NCBI GenBank assembly: GCA_963732375.1
Contig: CAVSZE010000012.1
Coordinates: 558,001 to 622,000 of the forward strand
Source of the DNA: RPQJ01 sp963732375
Lineage (GTDB): Bacteria > Pseudomonadota > Gammaproteobacteria > Steroidobacterales > Steroidobacteraceae
DNA length: 64,000 nt
Direction: 5' to 3'
Numbering within the stretch: position 1 is the stretch's first letter; each line of letters begins with the position of its first letter. Positions 45,534 through 54,605 of the stretch are shown in pieces. The translations under genes were made by a program, and so were the position numbers. Below the pieces are notes generated by a model, which saw only the letters and a program-made list of their open reading frames with translations, ran no database searches and was not told the DNA's origin.

Positions 45534-46251
45534 TGCCGTCAACGTCGATGCAGCAGAGATCGCGCGATTCCAGGCGACGGCCAGTCGCTGGTGGGACCCT
45601 GCGGGCGAGATGCGCCCGCTGCACGACCTGAATCCCGTGAGACTCGAGTACGTTGAACGCGGCCGCGAGCTGGCTGGACAGAGAATCGTCGATGTCGGCT
45701 GCGGCGGTGGGCTGCTGGCCGAGGCCATGGCCGCCAGGGGCGCCAGCGTGACGGGCCTCGACCTCGCTTCCGAACTGCTGCAGGTCGCCAGGCTGCACGC
45801 ACTCGAATCTGGCGTGGCAGTCGACTACAGGCTCGAGGCCGCCGAACCGCATGCCGCCGAGCATGCCGGTGCGTACGACCTGGCAACCTGCATGGAGATG
45901 CTCGAGCACGTGCCGGATCCGCGCTCCGTAGTCGCCGCGCTCGCGGCGCTGGTGCGCCCGGGCGGACACGTCTTCGTCTCCACGATCAACCGGACGCCCC
46001 GTGCCTACCTGCACGCAGTGGTCGGCGCGGAGTACGTGCTGCGACTGCTGCCGCGCGGCACCCACACCTACGACAAGTTCATCCGCCCTTCGGAACTCGC
46101 GGGCTGGGGCAAGGCCGCAGGACTCGAAATGATGGATGTCGCGGGTCTCGATTACGATCCGTTCGCACGAACTGCGCGCCTCACCGGCGACGCGCGCGTG
46201 AATTACCTGGTGCATTTCCGCAAGGCGGGCCCGGCCGGAGCCCACGCGTGA
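45526..46251 (+). CDS. ubiG: ubiquinone biosynthesis O-methyltransferase
   Basis: A 241-residue SAM-dependent methyltransferase performing both O-methylations in ubiquinone synthesis. SAM-binding motif I is IVDVGCGGGLLAEAMA. Other family segments are FQATASRWWDPAGEMRPLH at the N-terminus, CMEMLEHVPDP, and STINRTPRAYL. It overlaps mtaD by 8 bases and mupP by 4, indicating a single operon. Confidence 0.95.
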   Translation: MNDAVNVDAAEIARFQATASRWWDPAGEMRPLHDLNPVRLEYVERGRELAGQRIVDVGCGGGLLAEAMAARGASVTGLDLASELLQVARLHALESGVAVDYRLEAAEPHAAEHAGAYDLATCMEMLEHVPDPRSVVAALAALVRPGGHVFVSTINRTPRAYLHAVVGAEYVLRLLPRGTHTYDKFIRPSELAGWGKAAGLEMMDVAGLDYDPFARTARLTGDARVNYLVHFRKAGPAGAHA

Positions 46252-46937
46252 GGCACAGGCACTCCGCGCTGCTGCTCGATCTCGACGGCACGCTGCTCGA
46301 CACGGCACCGGACATGGGCGGCGCCCTGAACCGGCTGCGCGAAGAAAACGGCCTCGACCCGCTGCCCTCGCCGACCATCCGGCCAGTCGTCTCGCACGGT
46401 TCGGCACGACTTGTCTCGCTCGGCTTCCCGACGGCGAAGGGCGACGAGTACGAACGGCTCCGCCTGCGATTCCTGGAAATCTACGCGCTGAACCTCGCCG
46501 ATCACACACGCCTGTTCCCCGGCGCTGAAGCGCTGCTCACTGAACTCGAGCGGCTCGGCCTGCCCTGGGGCATCGTGACCAACAAGCCCGGCTGGCTCAC
46601 CGACCCGCTGCTCGCCTCCTTGGGCCTGGACCGTCGGGCCGCGTGTGTAGTGAGCGGCGACACGCTTCCGGAACGCAAGCCGCATCCGCTGCCGTTGCTG
46701 CACGCCGCGCGCGTCATCGGCATTACGCCAGAACGCTGCGTGTACGCCGGGGATGCAGAGCGCGACATCCAGGCCGGGCGCGCGGCCGGAATGACCACCG
46801 TGGTCGCTGCCTACGGCTACATATCTGCCGACGACGACCCGCGAACATGGCAGCCGGCCGGCATGGTTACCGAACCGCTGCAACTGCTCGACTGGATGGA
46901 CACCGCGCTTGCGCGCGCCGCCGGGGACACGCAGTGA
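46248..46937 (+). CDS. mupP: HAD phosphatase, probable N-acetylmuramic acid 6-phosphate phosphatase
   Basis: A 229-residue HAD hydrolase with the nucleophile motif LLLDLDGTLLDTAPDMG, IVTNKPGWL (motif II), KPHPLPLL (motif III lysine) and YAGDAERDIQAGRAAG (motif IV). The ubiG-mupP-yciK neighbourhood matches pseudomonads, where MupP dephosphorylates MurNAc-6-phosphate in a peptidoglycan recycling route that bypasses de novo UDP-MurNAc synthesis. Close relatives act on phosphoglycolate, so the call rests on synteny as well. The start is GTG at 46248 overlapping ubiG. Confidence 0.82.
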   Translation: MRHRHSALLLDLDGTLLDTAPDMGGALNRLREENGLDPLPSPTIRPVVSHGSARLVSLGFPTAKGDEYERLRLRFLEIYALNLADHTRLFPGAEALLTELERLGLPWGIVTNKPGWLTDPLLASLGLDRRAACVVSGDTLPERKPHPLPLLHAARVIGITPERCVYAGDAERDIQAGRAAGMTTVVAAYGYISADDDPRTWQPAGMVTEPLQLLDWMDTALARAAGDTQ

Positions 46938-48202
46938 CGCCGGCGTCATATGCCTTCGTTTGCCTGGTCGCGGTGATGGCCTTTGGTGCCGGCTGGCTGG
47001 TTGCGCGCCGCAGGACCCACGCGGTCGAACTCGAACTCGCAGCTTCACGCGCCGAGATACGTTCAGCGGCCGACATTGCCCGCGAGCGCGAGCAGGCTCT
47101 CGACCTCGCGCTGGCCCGGCTACGCTCGGGCTTCGATTCCGTGGCGGGCGACGCGCTTCGCGGCAACAGCGAGGTGTTCCTGCAGCTTGCGGGCCAGGTA
47201 ATGGGGCAACAGCAGGAACTCGCGACCCGCAGCTTCTCGGAGCGCGAGAAGGCGGTGGAATCCATGCTCGCACCGGTGCGCGAAGCGCTGGAACGAACCA
47301 ACCAGCAGATCGCCAGGATCGAGAAGGAGCGCGCCGAGACATTCGGCTCGCTGCGAAGCTCCATCGAGGGCGTCGCACTCGGCCAGCAGGCACTGCAGCG
47401 CGAGACGCGCAACCTGGTCACCGCGCTGCGTCGGCCCGAGGTGCGGGGCCAATGGGGCGAGATGACGTTGCGCCGTCTCGCGGAACTCGCCGGAATGGTC
47501 GAGCATTGCGACTTCTCGGAACAGGTTACCGTCCAGGGCGAGGACGGGGCGCTCCGACCCGACATGATCGTCAACATGCCGGACGGCCGTCAGCTGGTCG
47601 TGGACGTGAAGACGCCGCTCGATGCCTACCTGTCGGCCGTCGAGGCAGCCACCGACGAGGAGCGCGCGCTGGCACTCAGGCGGCATGCGCAGGCCGTGGT
47701 CGAGCGTGTCCGCCAGCTGGCCTCGAAAGCCTACTGGAAGCAGTTCGACAAGAGCCCGGAGTTCGTGGTGCTCTTCATTCCGGGAGACCAGTTCCTGGGC
47801 GCCGCGATCAACGAGGTTCCGACGCTGCTCGAGGATGCCATCCGCCAGCACGTCATCATCGCCACGCCGACCAGCTTCGTCGCGCTGCTGAAGGCAGTGG
47901 CCTACGGCTGGCGACAAAACGCACTCGCCGAGAACGCCGCGCGCATCCAGGAACTCGCCGAAGACCTCTACCGCAGGCTCGCGAAGTTTGGCGAGCACAT
48001 GGGCAAGATCGGCCGTTCGCTCGGGCAGAGCGTGGACGCCTACAACAGTGCAGTCGGCTCGCTCGAGCGGCAGGTACTGCCCGGCGCGCGCAAGTTCACG
48101 GAACTTGGCCTGCGATCGGGACGCGAGATCGAGGAACTGCTTCCGGTCGAGAAGCTGGCGCGCGAGCCACGCCCTGCGGAGGGAGATATCGACGATGACT
48201 GA
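46934..48202 (+). CDS. rmuC: DNA recombination protein RmuC homologue
   Basis: A 422-residue protein with an N-terminal membrane-anchor helix (SYAFVCLVAVMAFGAGWLVA), a long coiled coil (about 35-170), and the RmuC nuclease-like core: VRGQWGEMTLRRLAELAGM, LRPDMIVNMPDGRQLVVDVK and EFVVLFIPGDQFLGAA. RmuC limits inversions at short repeats in E. coli. The start is GTG overlapping the mupP stop. It ends 8 bases inside yciK. Confidence 0.92.
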   Translation: MTPASYAFVCLVAVMAFGAGWLVARRRTHAVELELAASRAEIRSAADIAREREQALDLALARLRSGFDSVAGDALRGNSEVFLQLAGQVMGQQQELATRSFSEREKAVESMLAPVREALERTNQQIARIEKERAETFGSLRSSIEGVALGQQALQRETRNLVTALRRPEVRGQWGEMTLRRLAELAGMVEHCDFSEQVTVQGEDGALRPDMIVNMPDGRQLVVDVKTPLDAYLSAVEAATDEERALALRRHAQAVVERVRQLASKAYWKQFDKSPEFVVLFIPGDQFLGAAINEVPTLLEDAIRQHVIIATPTSFVALLKAVAYGWRQNALAENAARIQELAEDLYRRLAKFGEHMGKIGRSLGQSVDAYNSAVGSLERQVLPGARKFTELGLRSGREIEELLPVEKLAREPRPAEGDIDDD

Positions 48203-48950
48203 ACAAGACCCGCGAGCCTACGTTGCTGGGCCCGACGCGCTGCAGGACCGCGTGATACTGGTGACCGGGGCCAGCGGCGGGATCGGTGCGGAGCTCGCGC
48301 GCACCTGTGCCGCGCTCGGCGCCAGGGTCGTGCTGGTGGGTCGCAACGTGAGGAAGCTCGAGTCCGTCTACGACTCGATCCGGGCGGCCGGTGGCGCAAG
48401 GCCATCGATCGCACCGCTCGACTTCGAGAAGGCCGATGCGAGCCACTACGCGGCGCTGGTGGATGGTGTGCGCGGCGAATTCGGCCGCCTCGATGGCCTC
48501 GCTCACCTCGCGGGCCAGCTCGGCGAGCTCGCGCCGATCGAGCACTACGACGTCGTGACCTGGATGCGCGTCATGCACGTAAACGTCAACGCGGCGTTCA
48601 TCCTGACGCAGGCGCTGCTGCCGCTGCTGAAACTCTCGCAGGACGCGTCGATCGTGTTCACCACCAGCGGCGTCTCGCAGCGTGCGCGAGCCTACTGGGG
48701 CGCGTACGCCGCCTCCAAGTTCGCTATCGAAGGACTGATGCAGGTGCTGGCCGACGAAACCGATACGCTCACCAGCATCCGGGTCAACAGCGTGAATCCG
48801 GGCAAGATCCGCACGGTAATGCGCGCGAGGGCATACCCTGGCGAGGACGCGGACAGCGTGCCACTCCCATTGCAGGCAATGCCGGCCTACCTGTACCTGC
48901 TCGGGCCTGGGAGCCGCGGCGTCACCGGCCGCCGCTTCGACGCCCAGTAG
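48195..48950 (+). CDS. yciK: short-chain dehydrogenase/reductase, YciK family
   Basis: A 251-residue classical SDR. The NAD(P)-binding motif is VTGASGGIGAELARTCAALG. The catalytic Ser is in VFTTSGVSQRARAYWGAY, with Tyr/Lys in YWGAYAASK. The following NPGKIRTVMRARAYP is typical of YciK. Substrate unknown. It overlaps rmuC by 8 bases. Its 3' end overlaps the convergent rluB-like gene by 29 bases. Confidence 0.9.
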   Translation: MTEQDPRAYVAGPDALQDRVILVTGASGGIGAELARTCAALGARVVLVGRNVRKLESVYDSIRAAGGARPSIAPLDFEKADASHYAALVDGVRGEFGRLDGLAHLAGQLGELAPIEHYDVVTWMRVMHVNVNAAFILTQALLPLLKLSQDASIVFTTSGVSQRARAYWGAYAASKFAIEGLMQVLADETDTLTSIRVNSVNPGKIRTVMRARAYPGEDADSVPLPLQAMPAYLYLLGPGSRGVTGRRFDAQ

Positions 48951-49719
48951 TTCGACGCCGCGCGGCGGGCCGTGCCGGCCGCGCTATGCCCGACATCGCC
49001 ACGAGCGCATCGAATTCCGGACCTCCGAGTTCGCGAGAGCGTCCACGCGGCAGGTCGCGAGGCAGCGCCACCGGACCCCACTGCACAAGCATGGTACGGC
49101 TGACCTTGAGTCCGGCCGAATCGAACAGCGCGCGGATCGCACCTTTGGGCAGGGTGCGATCCGCCGCGATCTTGAACCAGGCATTCGTCGCGCCGCCTTC
49201 GAGGCGTTCCACGGTGGAGAACTCCACGTTGACGCCCTCCGCGTCCACGGTGGTCGGCATCTTCGGCCAGTCCTCGGCCTGTCGTGGCCGAAGCGCGCGC
49301 ACCCGGTACTCAACCGGAACCTCGTGGGCGTGGCGGGTGACGCCGGAGACGAATGCGCCGTCGCTGGCCATGATCAGCAGGCCGTCCTCGCCGAACCCAA
49401 GGGAGTTCACCGGCAGCCACCGTCCGCCGCGCAGCGCCGGCAAGCGTGCTTCGACACCCGCACGCTCGTCGCCGGCCTGCTTGCGCAGCATCTCGCCTTC
49501 CGGCTTGTGATACAGGATGACCTGCAACTCGTGGTCGAATGCCAGGCGTTTCGTGACATCCCGACCGTCGACGACTACCCGGTCTCCCGCCTTGACCTGC
49601 TGGCCGATCTCGGCGGTCCGGCCGTTGACCAGCACGCGCCCTTCCGCGATCCATGACTCCGCCTGGCGTCGGGAACCGATGCCGTGTCGCGCGAGAAGCT
49701 TGTGCAGGCGCTCTTCCAA
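48922..49719 (-). CDS. rluB: RluB/RsuA-family pseudouridine synthase-like protein lacking the catalytic aspartate
   Basis: A 265-residue protein with an N-terminal S4 RNA-binding domain (LHKLLARHGIGSRRQAESWI) and a pseudouridine-synthase domain (VILYHKPEGEM, LPVNSLGFGEDGLLIMASDG). In active members the second motif is GRLD followed by TxGLLL, and its Asp is the nucleophile. Here that position is Gly108, within NSLG. The basic EGRNREVRR-type loop is also changed (PKGAIRALFDSAGLKVSR). Synteny with scpB and scpA matches rluB. It probably binds rRNA but may not make pseudouridine. Confidence 0.85.
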   Translation of the reverse strand: MEERLHKLLARHGIGSRRQAESWIAEGRVLVNGRTAEIGQQVKAGDRVVVDGRDVTKRLAFDHELQVILYHKPEGEMLRKQAGDERAGVEARLPALRGGRWLPVNSLGFGEDGLLIMASDGAFVSGVTRHAHEVPVEYRVRALRPRQAEDWPKMPTTVDAEGVNVEFSTVERLEGGATNAWFKIAADRTLPKGAIRALFDSAGLKVSRTMLVQWGPVALPRDLPRGRSRELGGPEFDALVAMSGIARPARPAARRRTTGRRSGGR

Positions 49720-49728
49720 GGGTCGGTG

Positions 49729-50460
49729 CTAGCGTGGCTCGTCGCCGGGCGGCGACGGCTCGTCGGCGGTCGAGGGCTCTACCCTGGATGCTGGCTCGGC
49801 CTCGTGCGACTGCTCGTCGTCGAGCGACGGTTCAACGCCTGGCAACCGATCCTCCCCGGCCGAGTCGGCATTGCCGGCGTGCAGTGCCGGCAGCATTGGC
49901 GCACCTGGAAGCTCCAATTGCTCGTTGATGTCTTCGAGGTCCTGCAACTGCGCAAGCGTCGGCAGGTCGTCCAGGCTCTTCAACCCGAAGTAGTCGAGAA
50001 ATTCACGGGTCGTACCGAGCAACTCGGGATGGCCAGGAACCTCGCGATGACCGACCACCCTGATCCAACCGCGCTCCTGGATAGTGCGCATGATGGTGGA
50101 AGCCACCGTGACGCCGCGGATATCCTCGATCTCGCCGCGCGTGATGGGTTGCCGGTAGGCGATCAACGAAAGTGTCTCGAGCAGCGCCCGGGAATAACGG
50201 CTCGGCCGCTCCTGCCAGAGCCGCGACACGGTTCCCGAATACTGCTGTCGCACCTGTACCCGCCACCCGCTGGACACCTCGCGAATCTCGATTCCGGTTC
50301 CGTCGAATCGGCGCTCAAGGTCGGCGAGCGCGTCGCGCAGGTCCGCGGCAGCCGGACGCTCGTGCTCCTCGAACAATTCGAGCATCTGCTCGATCGTGAC
50401 CGGCCGGCCAGCCGCCATCAGCACGGCCTCGACGACGTTGCAAAGTGGATGATCGCTCAT
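49729..50460 (-). CDS. scpB: segregation and condensation protein B
   Basis: A 243-residue winged-helix kleisin-binding protein of the SMC-ScpAB condensin. Diagnostic parts are NVVEAVLMAAGRPVTIEQ, YSRALLETLSLIAYRQPITRGEIEDIRGV and ELLGTTREFLDYFGLKSLDDLP, present as consecutive shorter motifs. A 60-residue acidic low-complexity C-terminal tail follows. It overlaps scpA by 4 bases and precedes the rluB-like gene by 9. Confidence 0.94.
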   Translation of the reverse strand: MSDHPLCNVVEAVLMAAGRPVTIEQMLELFEEHERPAAADLRDALADLERRFDGTGIEIREVSSGWRVQVRQQYSGTVSRLWQERPSRYSRALLETLSLIAYRQPITRGEIEDIRGVTVASTIMRTIQERGWIRVVGHREVPGHPELLGTTREFLDYFGLKSLDDLPTLAQLQDLEDINEQLELPGAPMLPALHAGNADSAGEDRLPGVEPSLDDEQSHEAEPASRVEPSTADEPSPPGDEPR

Positions 50461-51371
50461 GGTTCCGTCCGGTCTCCGGTCTCTTGCTGCTCGCTGTCCG
50501 CGACGATCGCGACGCGCCGCGGCGCGCCGGCGCGAACGTGTATCGGCGCGAACTGTTCGGCCTGCACGATCTCTATCAACCCCTCGCGCAGCAACTCGAG
50601 GATCGCCGAAAACGTGACCGTGACGCCCATGCGGCCCTCTTCGGACCGGAATAGCTGCGTGAACTCGACGAACGACTGCGTACGCAGCGCGTCGAGCACG
50701 TCGGACATGCGCTGTCGCACCGAGAGCCGCTCGCGCTGCACCTGGTGGTGCGCGAACATCTCACCGCGCGACATCACGTCCTTCAGCGCGACCAGCATTT
50801 CCTGCATGGTGACGACCGGCAGGATCTTGACGACCCGACGATCGACCAGCTCCGCGGACACCGGGAACGTATCGCGATCGACGCGCGGCAGCGTTTCCAT
50901 TCGTTCCGCTGCGCGCTTGAAGCGCTCGTACTCCTGCAGGCGCCGCACCAGCTCGGCGCGCGGGTCGTCCGAGTCCTCGTCACCGTCGCCCTGGGGACGC
51001 GGCAACAGCATGCGCGACTTGATCTCGGCAAGCGTCGCGGCCATCAGCATGTACTCGCCAGCGAGTTCGAACTGCAGCTCGTGCATCAACTCGATGTACT
51101 TCATGTACTGGCGGGTGATTTCCGCAAGCGGGATGTCGAGGATGTCGATGTTCTGCCGGCGGATCAGGTAGAGCAGCAGGTCCAGCGGGCCCTCGAAGGC
51201 CTCCAGGAATACCTGCAGCGCATCCGGCGGGATGTACAGGTCGCGCGGCATCACGGTGAGCGGCTCACCCTCGACCACCGCAAACGGCATCTCCGCCTGC
51301 TCATGGTTCTCGGGCGCAGGCGAGGCCTGCGGCAGCCCGCCTTCGATCAGCCTAAGGTCCGGCTTGCTCAT
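50457..51371 (-). CDS. scpA: segregation and condensation protein A (kleisin)
   Basis: A 304-residue kleisin bridging the SMC heads. The N-terminal segment VFLEAFEGPLDLLLYLIRRQ and the following NIDILDIPLAEITRQYMKYI are the family signature. The C-terminal winged helix contains VTVTFSAILELLREGLIEIVQ. An extra 45-residue N-terminal region precedes the core. It lies 9 bases after trpS in an operon trpS-scpA-scpB-rluB-like, as in many gammaproteobacteria. Confidence 0.94.
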   Translation of the reverse strand: MSKPDLRLIEGGLPQASPAPENHEQAEMPFAVVEGEPLTVMPRDLYIPPDALQVFLEAFEGPLDLLLYLIRRQNIDILDIPLAEITRQYMKYIELMHELQFELAGEYMLMAATLAEIKSRMLLPRPQGDGDEDSDDPRAELVRRLQEYERFKRAAERMETLPRVDRDTFPVSAELVDRRVVKILPVVTMQEMLVALKDVMSRGEMFAHHQVQRERLSVRQRMSDVLDALRTQSFVEFTQLFRSEEGRMGVTVTFSAILELLREGLIEIVQAEQFAPIHVRAGAPRRVAIVADSEQQETGDRTEP

Positions 51372-51380
51372 GTGGGTTCC

Positions 51381-52598
51381 TCAACGGTAGCCGAGGCCCA
51401 TGGCCTGCTTCACGTCGTCCAGCGTCTGCCCCGCCACTGCGCGTGCCTTCTCGCAACCCTCTGCGATGATGCCGCGCACGAGGTCAGGGTTTTCCTCGAA
51501 TTCCCGGCCGCGCTGCCGCATGGCGGTGACGTCCTCGACCACGCGATCGATCAGCGGCTTCTTGCACTCGATGCAGCCGATGCCAGCGCTGCGACAACCC
51601 TCGTCGACCCAACGCCGCGTCTGCTCCGTCGAATACAACTTGTGCAGGTCCCAGACCGGGCATTTCTCCGGGTCGCCCGGGTCGGTGCGGCGTACCCGGG
51701 CGGGATCGGTCTGCATGGTCCGGAGCTTCGCCGCGACCGCGTCCGGGTCCTCGCGGAGACCGATCGTGTTGCCGTAGGACTTCGACATCTTGCGGCCGTC
51801 GAGCCCGGTCACCTTGGGCGTGGCGGTGAGCAGCGCCTCGGGCTCGGGCAGGATCGTCCTGCCGGTGCCCTCGAGATAGCCGAGCAGGCGCTCCTTGTCC
51901 GCGAGCGTGAGGCGCGAATTACCCTCGAGCAGTGCCCTCGCCTTGCCAAGCGACTGCTCCTCGCCGCGCTCCTGGTAGCCGCGACGCAGGTCGCGATAAA
52001 GCGCAGCTTTCTTCGCGCCGAGGTTCTGAACTGCGCGCTCGGCCTTGGCCTCGAAATCGGGCTCACGACCGTAGATGAAATTGAATCGCCTGGCGATTTC
52101 GCGCGTGATCTCGACGTGTGCGACCTGGTCCTCGCCTACCGGGATGTACATCGGGCGATACAGCAGGATGTCCGCGCTTTGCAGCAGCGGGTATCCCAGG
52201 AACCCGTAGGTCGCCAGGTCCTTTTCCTTGAGTTGCTCTTGCTGGTCCTTGTAGGTAGGGACGCGCTCAAGCCAACCGAGTGGCGTGATCATCGACAGCA
52301 GCAGGTGTAGTTCAGCGTGCTCAGGGACCTTCGACTGGATGAAAAGGGTCGCCGCCGAAGGATTGACGCCGGCCGCGAGCCAGTCGATCACGATCCGCCA
52401 GGTGTTGGCCTCGAGGTCAGCCGTGTCTTCGTACCCGGTCGTGAGCGCATGGTAGTCCGCGACGAAGAAATAGCAGTCGTATTCGTACTGCAGCTCGATC
52501 CAGTTACGGAGAGCCCCGTGGTAATTGCCGAGGTGCAGGGCGCCGGTCGGGCGCATGCCCGACAACACGCGTCGGGGGGTCGTCACTAATGAACTCAA
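51381..52598 (-). CDS. trpS: tryptophan-tRNA ligase
   Basis: A 405-residue class I synthetase. HIGH-type motif is TGALHLGNYHGALRNW and KMSKS is in DGRKMSKSYGNTIG. It is longer than E. coli TrpS (334) because of an insertion after KVTGLDG-type segments, as in xanthomonad-like TrpS. The start is uncertain: TTG at 52598 has AAGGGA five bases upstream, whereas GTG at 52586 would begin MTTPRRVLSG, closer to family N-termini. First gene of the scp operon. Confidence 0.93.
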   Translation of the reverse strand: MSSLVTTPRRVLSGMRPTGALHLGNYHGALRNWIELQYEYDCYFFVADYHALTTGYEDTADLEANTWRIVIDWLAAGVNPSAATLFIQSKVPEHAELHLLLSMITPLGWLERVPTYKDQQEQLKEKDLATYGFLGYPLLQSADILLYRPMYIPVGEDQVAHVEITREIARRFNFIYGREPDFEAKAERAVQNLGAKKAALYRDLRRGYQERGEEQSLGKARALLEGNSRLTLADKERLLGYLEGTGRTILPEPEALLTATPKVTGLDGRKMSKSYGNTIGLREDPDAVAAKLRTMQTDPARVRRTDPGDPEKCPVWDLHKLYSTEQTRRWVDEGCRSAGIGCIECKKPLIDRVVEDVTAMRQRGREFEENPDLVRGIIAEGCEKARAVAGQTLDDVKQAMGLGYR

Positions 52599-52738
52599 AA
52601 CGGTCCCTTGCGCTTCATCGCAAAAATAATTACTTGATTTTCAAAGCACTACGAGACATTCCTGAACGTCCGCACACACGGCTACAGGCCTGGATCGTCG
52701 CGAATCGGGGATTATACGCAGGCCGCCCCGGCCTGCGT

Positions 52739-53359
52739 TCACTCGAACGTTGAAACGTCGCCCTTGCCGCGGCGCACCACGACCGGCGCGGTGCCTGACA
52801 GGTCCACGACACTCGAGGGCTCGAACCCGCCCTGCCCGCCGTCAATGACCAGGTCCACCGTGTGGCCGAGCCGCTCCTTGACCTCGTGCGGGTCCGTGAT
52901 GGGCACCTCGTCCCCCGGAAGCAGCAGCGTGGAACTCATGATCGGCTCGCCAAGCTCAGCCAGCAGCATCCGCACGATCGGGTTGTCTGGAACGCGAAGC
53001 CCGATCGTGCGCCGCTTCGGGTTCTGCAGGCGCTTCGGCACCTCCCGGGTTGCCTCCAGCAGGAACGTATACGGGCCGGGCGTGAACGCCCGCAGCGTGC
53101 GGTACTGGCTGTTGTCCACGCGGGCGTATTTCGCGATCTCGGACAGGTCCCTGCATACAAGCGTGAAATTGTGGTCCTTGCCTGCATCGCGGATTCGCCG
53201 GATGCGCTCCATCGCGTCCTTGTCGCCAATCAGGCAGCCAAGCGCGTAGCAGGAGTCGGTCGGATAGGCGACGACGCTGCCTTCGCGGATCGCCGCTACC
53301 GCCTGGCGTATGAGCCGTGGCTGGGGGCTCATCGGGTGTATTGAAAGGAGCAGCGCCAT
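52739..53359 (-). CDS. yciO: YciO family (Sua5/YrdC-like) protein
   Basis: A 206-residue YrdC-fold protein. It contains VVAYPTDSCYALGCLIGDKD, HNFTLVCRDLSEIAKYARVD, TPGPYTFLLEATREVPKRL, and DLVIDGGQGG. The HNFTLVC segment replaces the Lys/Arg signature of true threonylcarbamoyl-AMP synthases, which is the YciO pattern. YciO has weak or no t6A activity in E. coli and its role is unsettled. It is transcribed divergently from yciB. Confidence 0.9.
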   Translation of the reverse strand: MALLLSIHPMSPQPRLIRQAVAAIREGSVVAYPTDSCYALGCLIGDKDAMERIRRIRDAGKDHNFTLVCRDLSEIAKYARVDNSQYRTLRAFTPGPYTFLLEATREVPKRLQNPKRRTIGLRVPDNPIVRMLLAELGEPIMSSTLLLPGDEVPITDPHEVKERLGHTVDLVIDGGQGGFEPSSVVDLSGTAPVVVRRGKGDVSTFE

Positions 53360-53379
53360 TGTTCTTTCTAGAGCCGTCG

Positions 53380-53408
53380 TTGGGCGCGACCGGCGAGTTG
53401 GCTATGAT
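53380..53408 (+). promoter_or_regulatory. sigma-70-like promoter of yciB-yciI-bolA-ppiase
   Basis: TTGGGC (53380-53385) and TATGAT (53403-53408) with a 17-base spacer, 48 bases upstream of the yciB ATG in the divergent gap with yciO. Confidence 0.6.
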
Positions 53409-53456
53409 ACGCGCCCCGGCCTTGGGCCGTCCCGGCCGAACACCCGCCCCCCAAGC

Positions 53457-54002
53457 ATGCAGTTTCTCGTAGACCTACTACCGGTCATCGCCTTCTTCGT
53501 CACCTACAAGTTCGCGGGCATCTACACCGCGACTGCAGTGCTGATCGTGGGCGTGCTGGCCCAAACCGTCGTCAGCTGGGTTCGCTTCCGCAAGGTGAGC
53601 CCGATGTTGCTCACGACGGCAGCACTCGTGCTCGTGTTCGGTGGCCTGACGCTCTACCTGCACGACGCAACCTTCATCAAGTGGAAGCCGACGATCGTGA
53701 ACTGGCTGTTCGCGGTCGTGTTCCTGGCCAGCCATTTCGTGCGCGGGCCGACAGTCATCCAGCGCATGCTCGGCGAGAACGTGACACTCGAGGCGGCGGA
53801 ATGGTCGAAACTCAGCCTGGCCTGGGTGGCATTCTTCGTGCTGAGCGGCGCGTTGAACCTCTACGTCGCCTTCAACTACCCGGAGGCGACCTGGGTAAAT
53901 TTCAAGTTGTTCGGCCTGATGGGGCTCACTCTGCTTTTCGCGGTTGCCCAGGGTTTCTGGATCGCCCGCAAAACCGAGCCAAGCGACGCGGAGAAGACCT
54001 GA
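53457..54002 (+). CDS. yciB: inner-membrane-spanning protein YciB (septation protein A family)
   Basis: A 181-residue protein with five hydrophobic helices and the family opening MQFLVDLLPVIAFFVTYKF, then TFIKWKPTIVNWLFAVVFLAS and WSKLSLAWVAFFVLSGALNLYV (shown in parts). YciB/IspZ proteins support cell-envelope integrity and division. It is the first gene of a short operon, ending 1 base before yciI. Confidence 0.93.
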   Translation: MQFLVDLLPVIAFFVTYKFAGIYTATAVLIVGVLAQTVVSWVRFRKVSPMLLTTAALVLVFGGLTLYLHDATFIKWKPTIVNWLFAVVFLASHFVRGPTVIQRMLGENVTLEAAEWSKLSLAWVAFFVLSGALNLYVAFNYPEATWVNFKLFGLMGLTLLFAVAQGFWIARKTEPSDAEKT

Positions 54003-54003
54003 C

Positions 54004-54303
54004 GTGCTTTACGTAATCATTGGCCGCGACACCCCGGGGTCGCTGGCAATCCGCCTTCGTGTCCGCGCCCGGCACCTCGACAGGGTTTGCGAACTTTCCG
54101 ACGCCGGGCGGGTCGTACTGGCCGGTCCCTGCCCTGCGACGGATTCTCCCGATCCGGGCGCCGCAGGATTCGATGGCAGTGTAATCGTGGCTGAGTTCCC
54201 GTCGCTCGCTGACGCCCGAGAATGGATCGCCGGCGACCCGTACGTGACCGACGGCGTATTCGAGTCCTATGAGGTGATGCCTTTCGTGAAGGTGCTCCCA
54301 TGA
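54004..54303 (+). CDS. yciI: YciI family protein
   Basis: A 99-residue ferredoxin-like-fold protein starting at GTG: LYVIIGRDTPGSLAIRLRVR, then GPCPATDSPDPGAAGFDGSV and WIAGDPYVTDGVFESYEV. The conserved His and Asp of the family pocket are in RARHLDRV and GDPYV. The biochemical role is not firmly known. It overlaps bolA by 4 bases; the yciB-yciI-bolA order is common in gammaproteobacteria. Confidence 0.9.
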   Translation: MLYVIIGRDTPGSLAIRLRVRARHLDRVCELSDAGRVVLAGPCPATDSPDPGAAGFDGSVIVAEFPSLADAREWIAGDPYVTDGVFESYEVMPFVKVLP

Positions 54304-54581
54304 CGGCGACCCGGCTGGAGCGCTTGACGGACAGGTTGAACCGGGCTTTCGAGCCGCAACACCTCGAGGTCGTGGACGACAGTCACCGGCACGCTGGCCA
54401 CGCCGGCGCAGCGGACGGACGCGGCCATTTCACAGTACTCATCACGGCGCCGCAGTTCGCGGAACTGGGCACATTGAAGCGTCACAGACTCGTATACGAA
54501 GCCGTCGGGGACATGATGACCACCGACATTCACGCGCTTTCCATACAGGCACTCGCCCCAGGCGAGGCCGCTACCGATTGA
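54300..54581 (+). CDS. bolA: BolA family protein
   Basis: A 93-residue BolA/IbaG-type protein. It shows LEVVDDSHRHAGHAG, HFTVLITAPQFAEL, and RHRLVYEAVGDMMTTDIHALSI with the conserved histidine used with monothiol glutaredoxins to hold Fe-S clusters. It is between yciI and the parvulin lipoprotein gene (24 bases to the next start). Confidence 0.92.
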   Translation: MTATRLERLTDRLNRAFEPQHLEVVDDSHRHAGHAGAADGRGHFTVLITAPQFAELGTLKRHRLVYEAVGDMMTTDIHALSIQALAPGEAATD

Positions 54582-54605
54582 TCGAGACTCCAAACCCAGA
54601 GGCAA

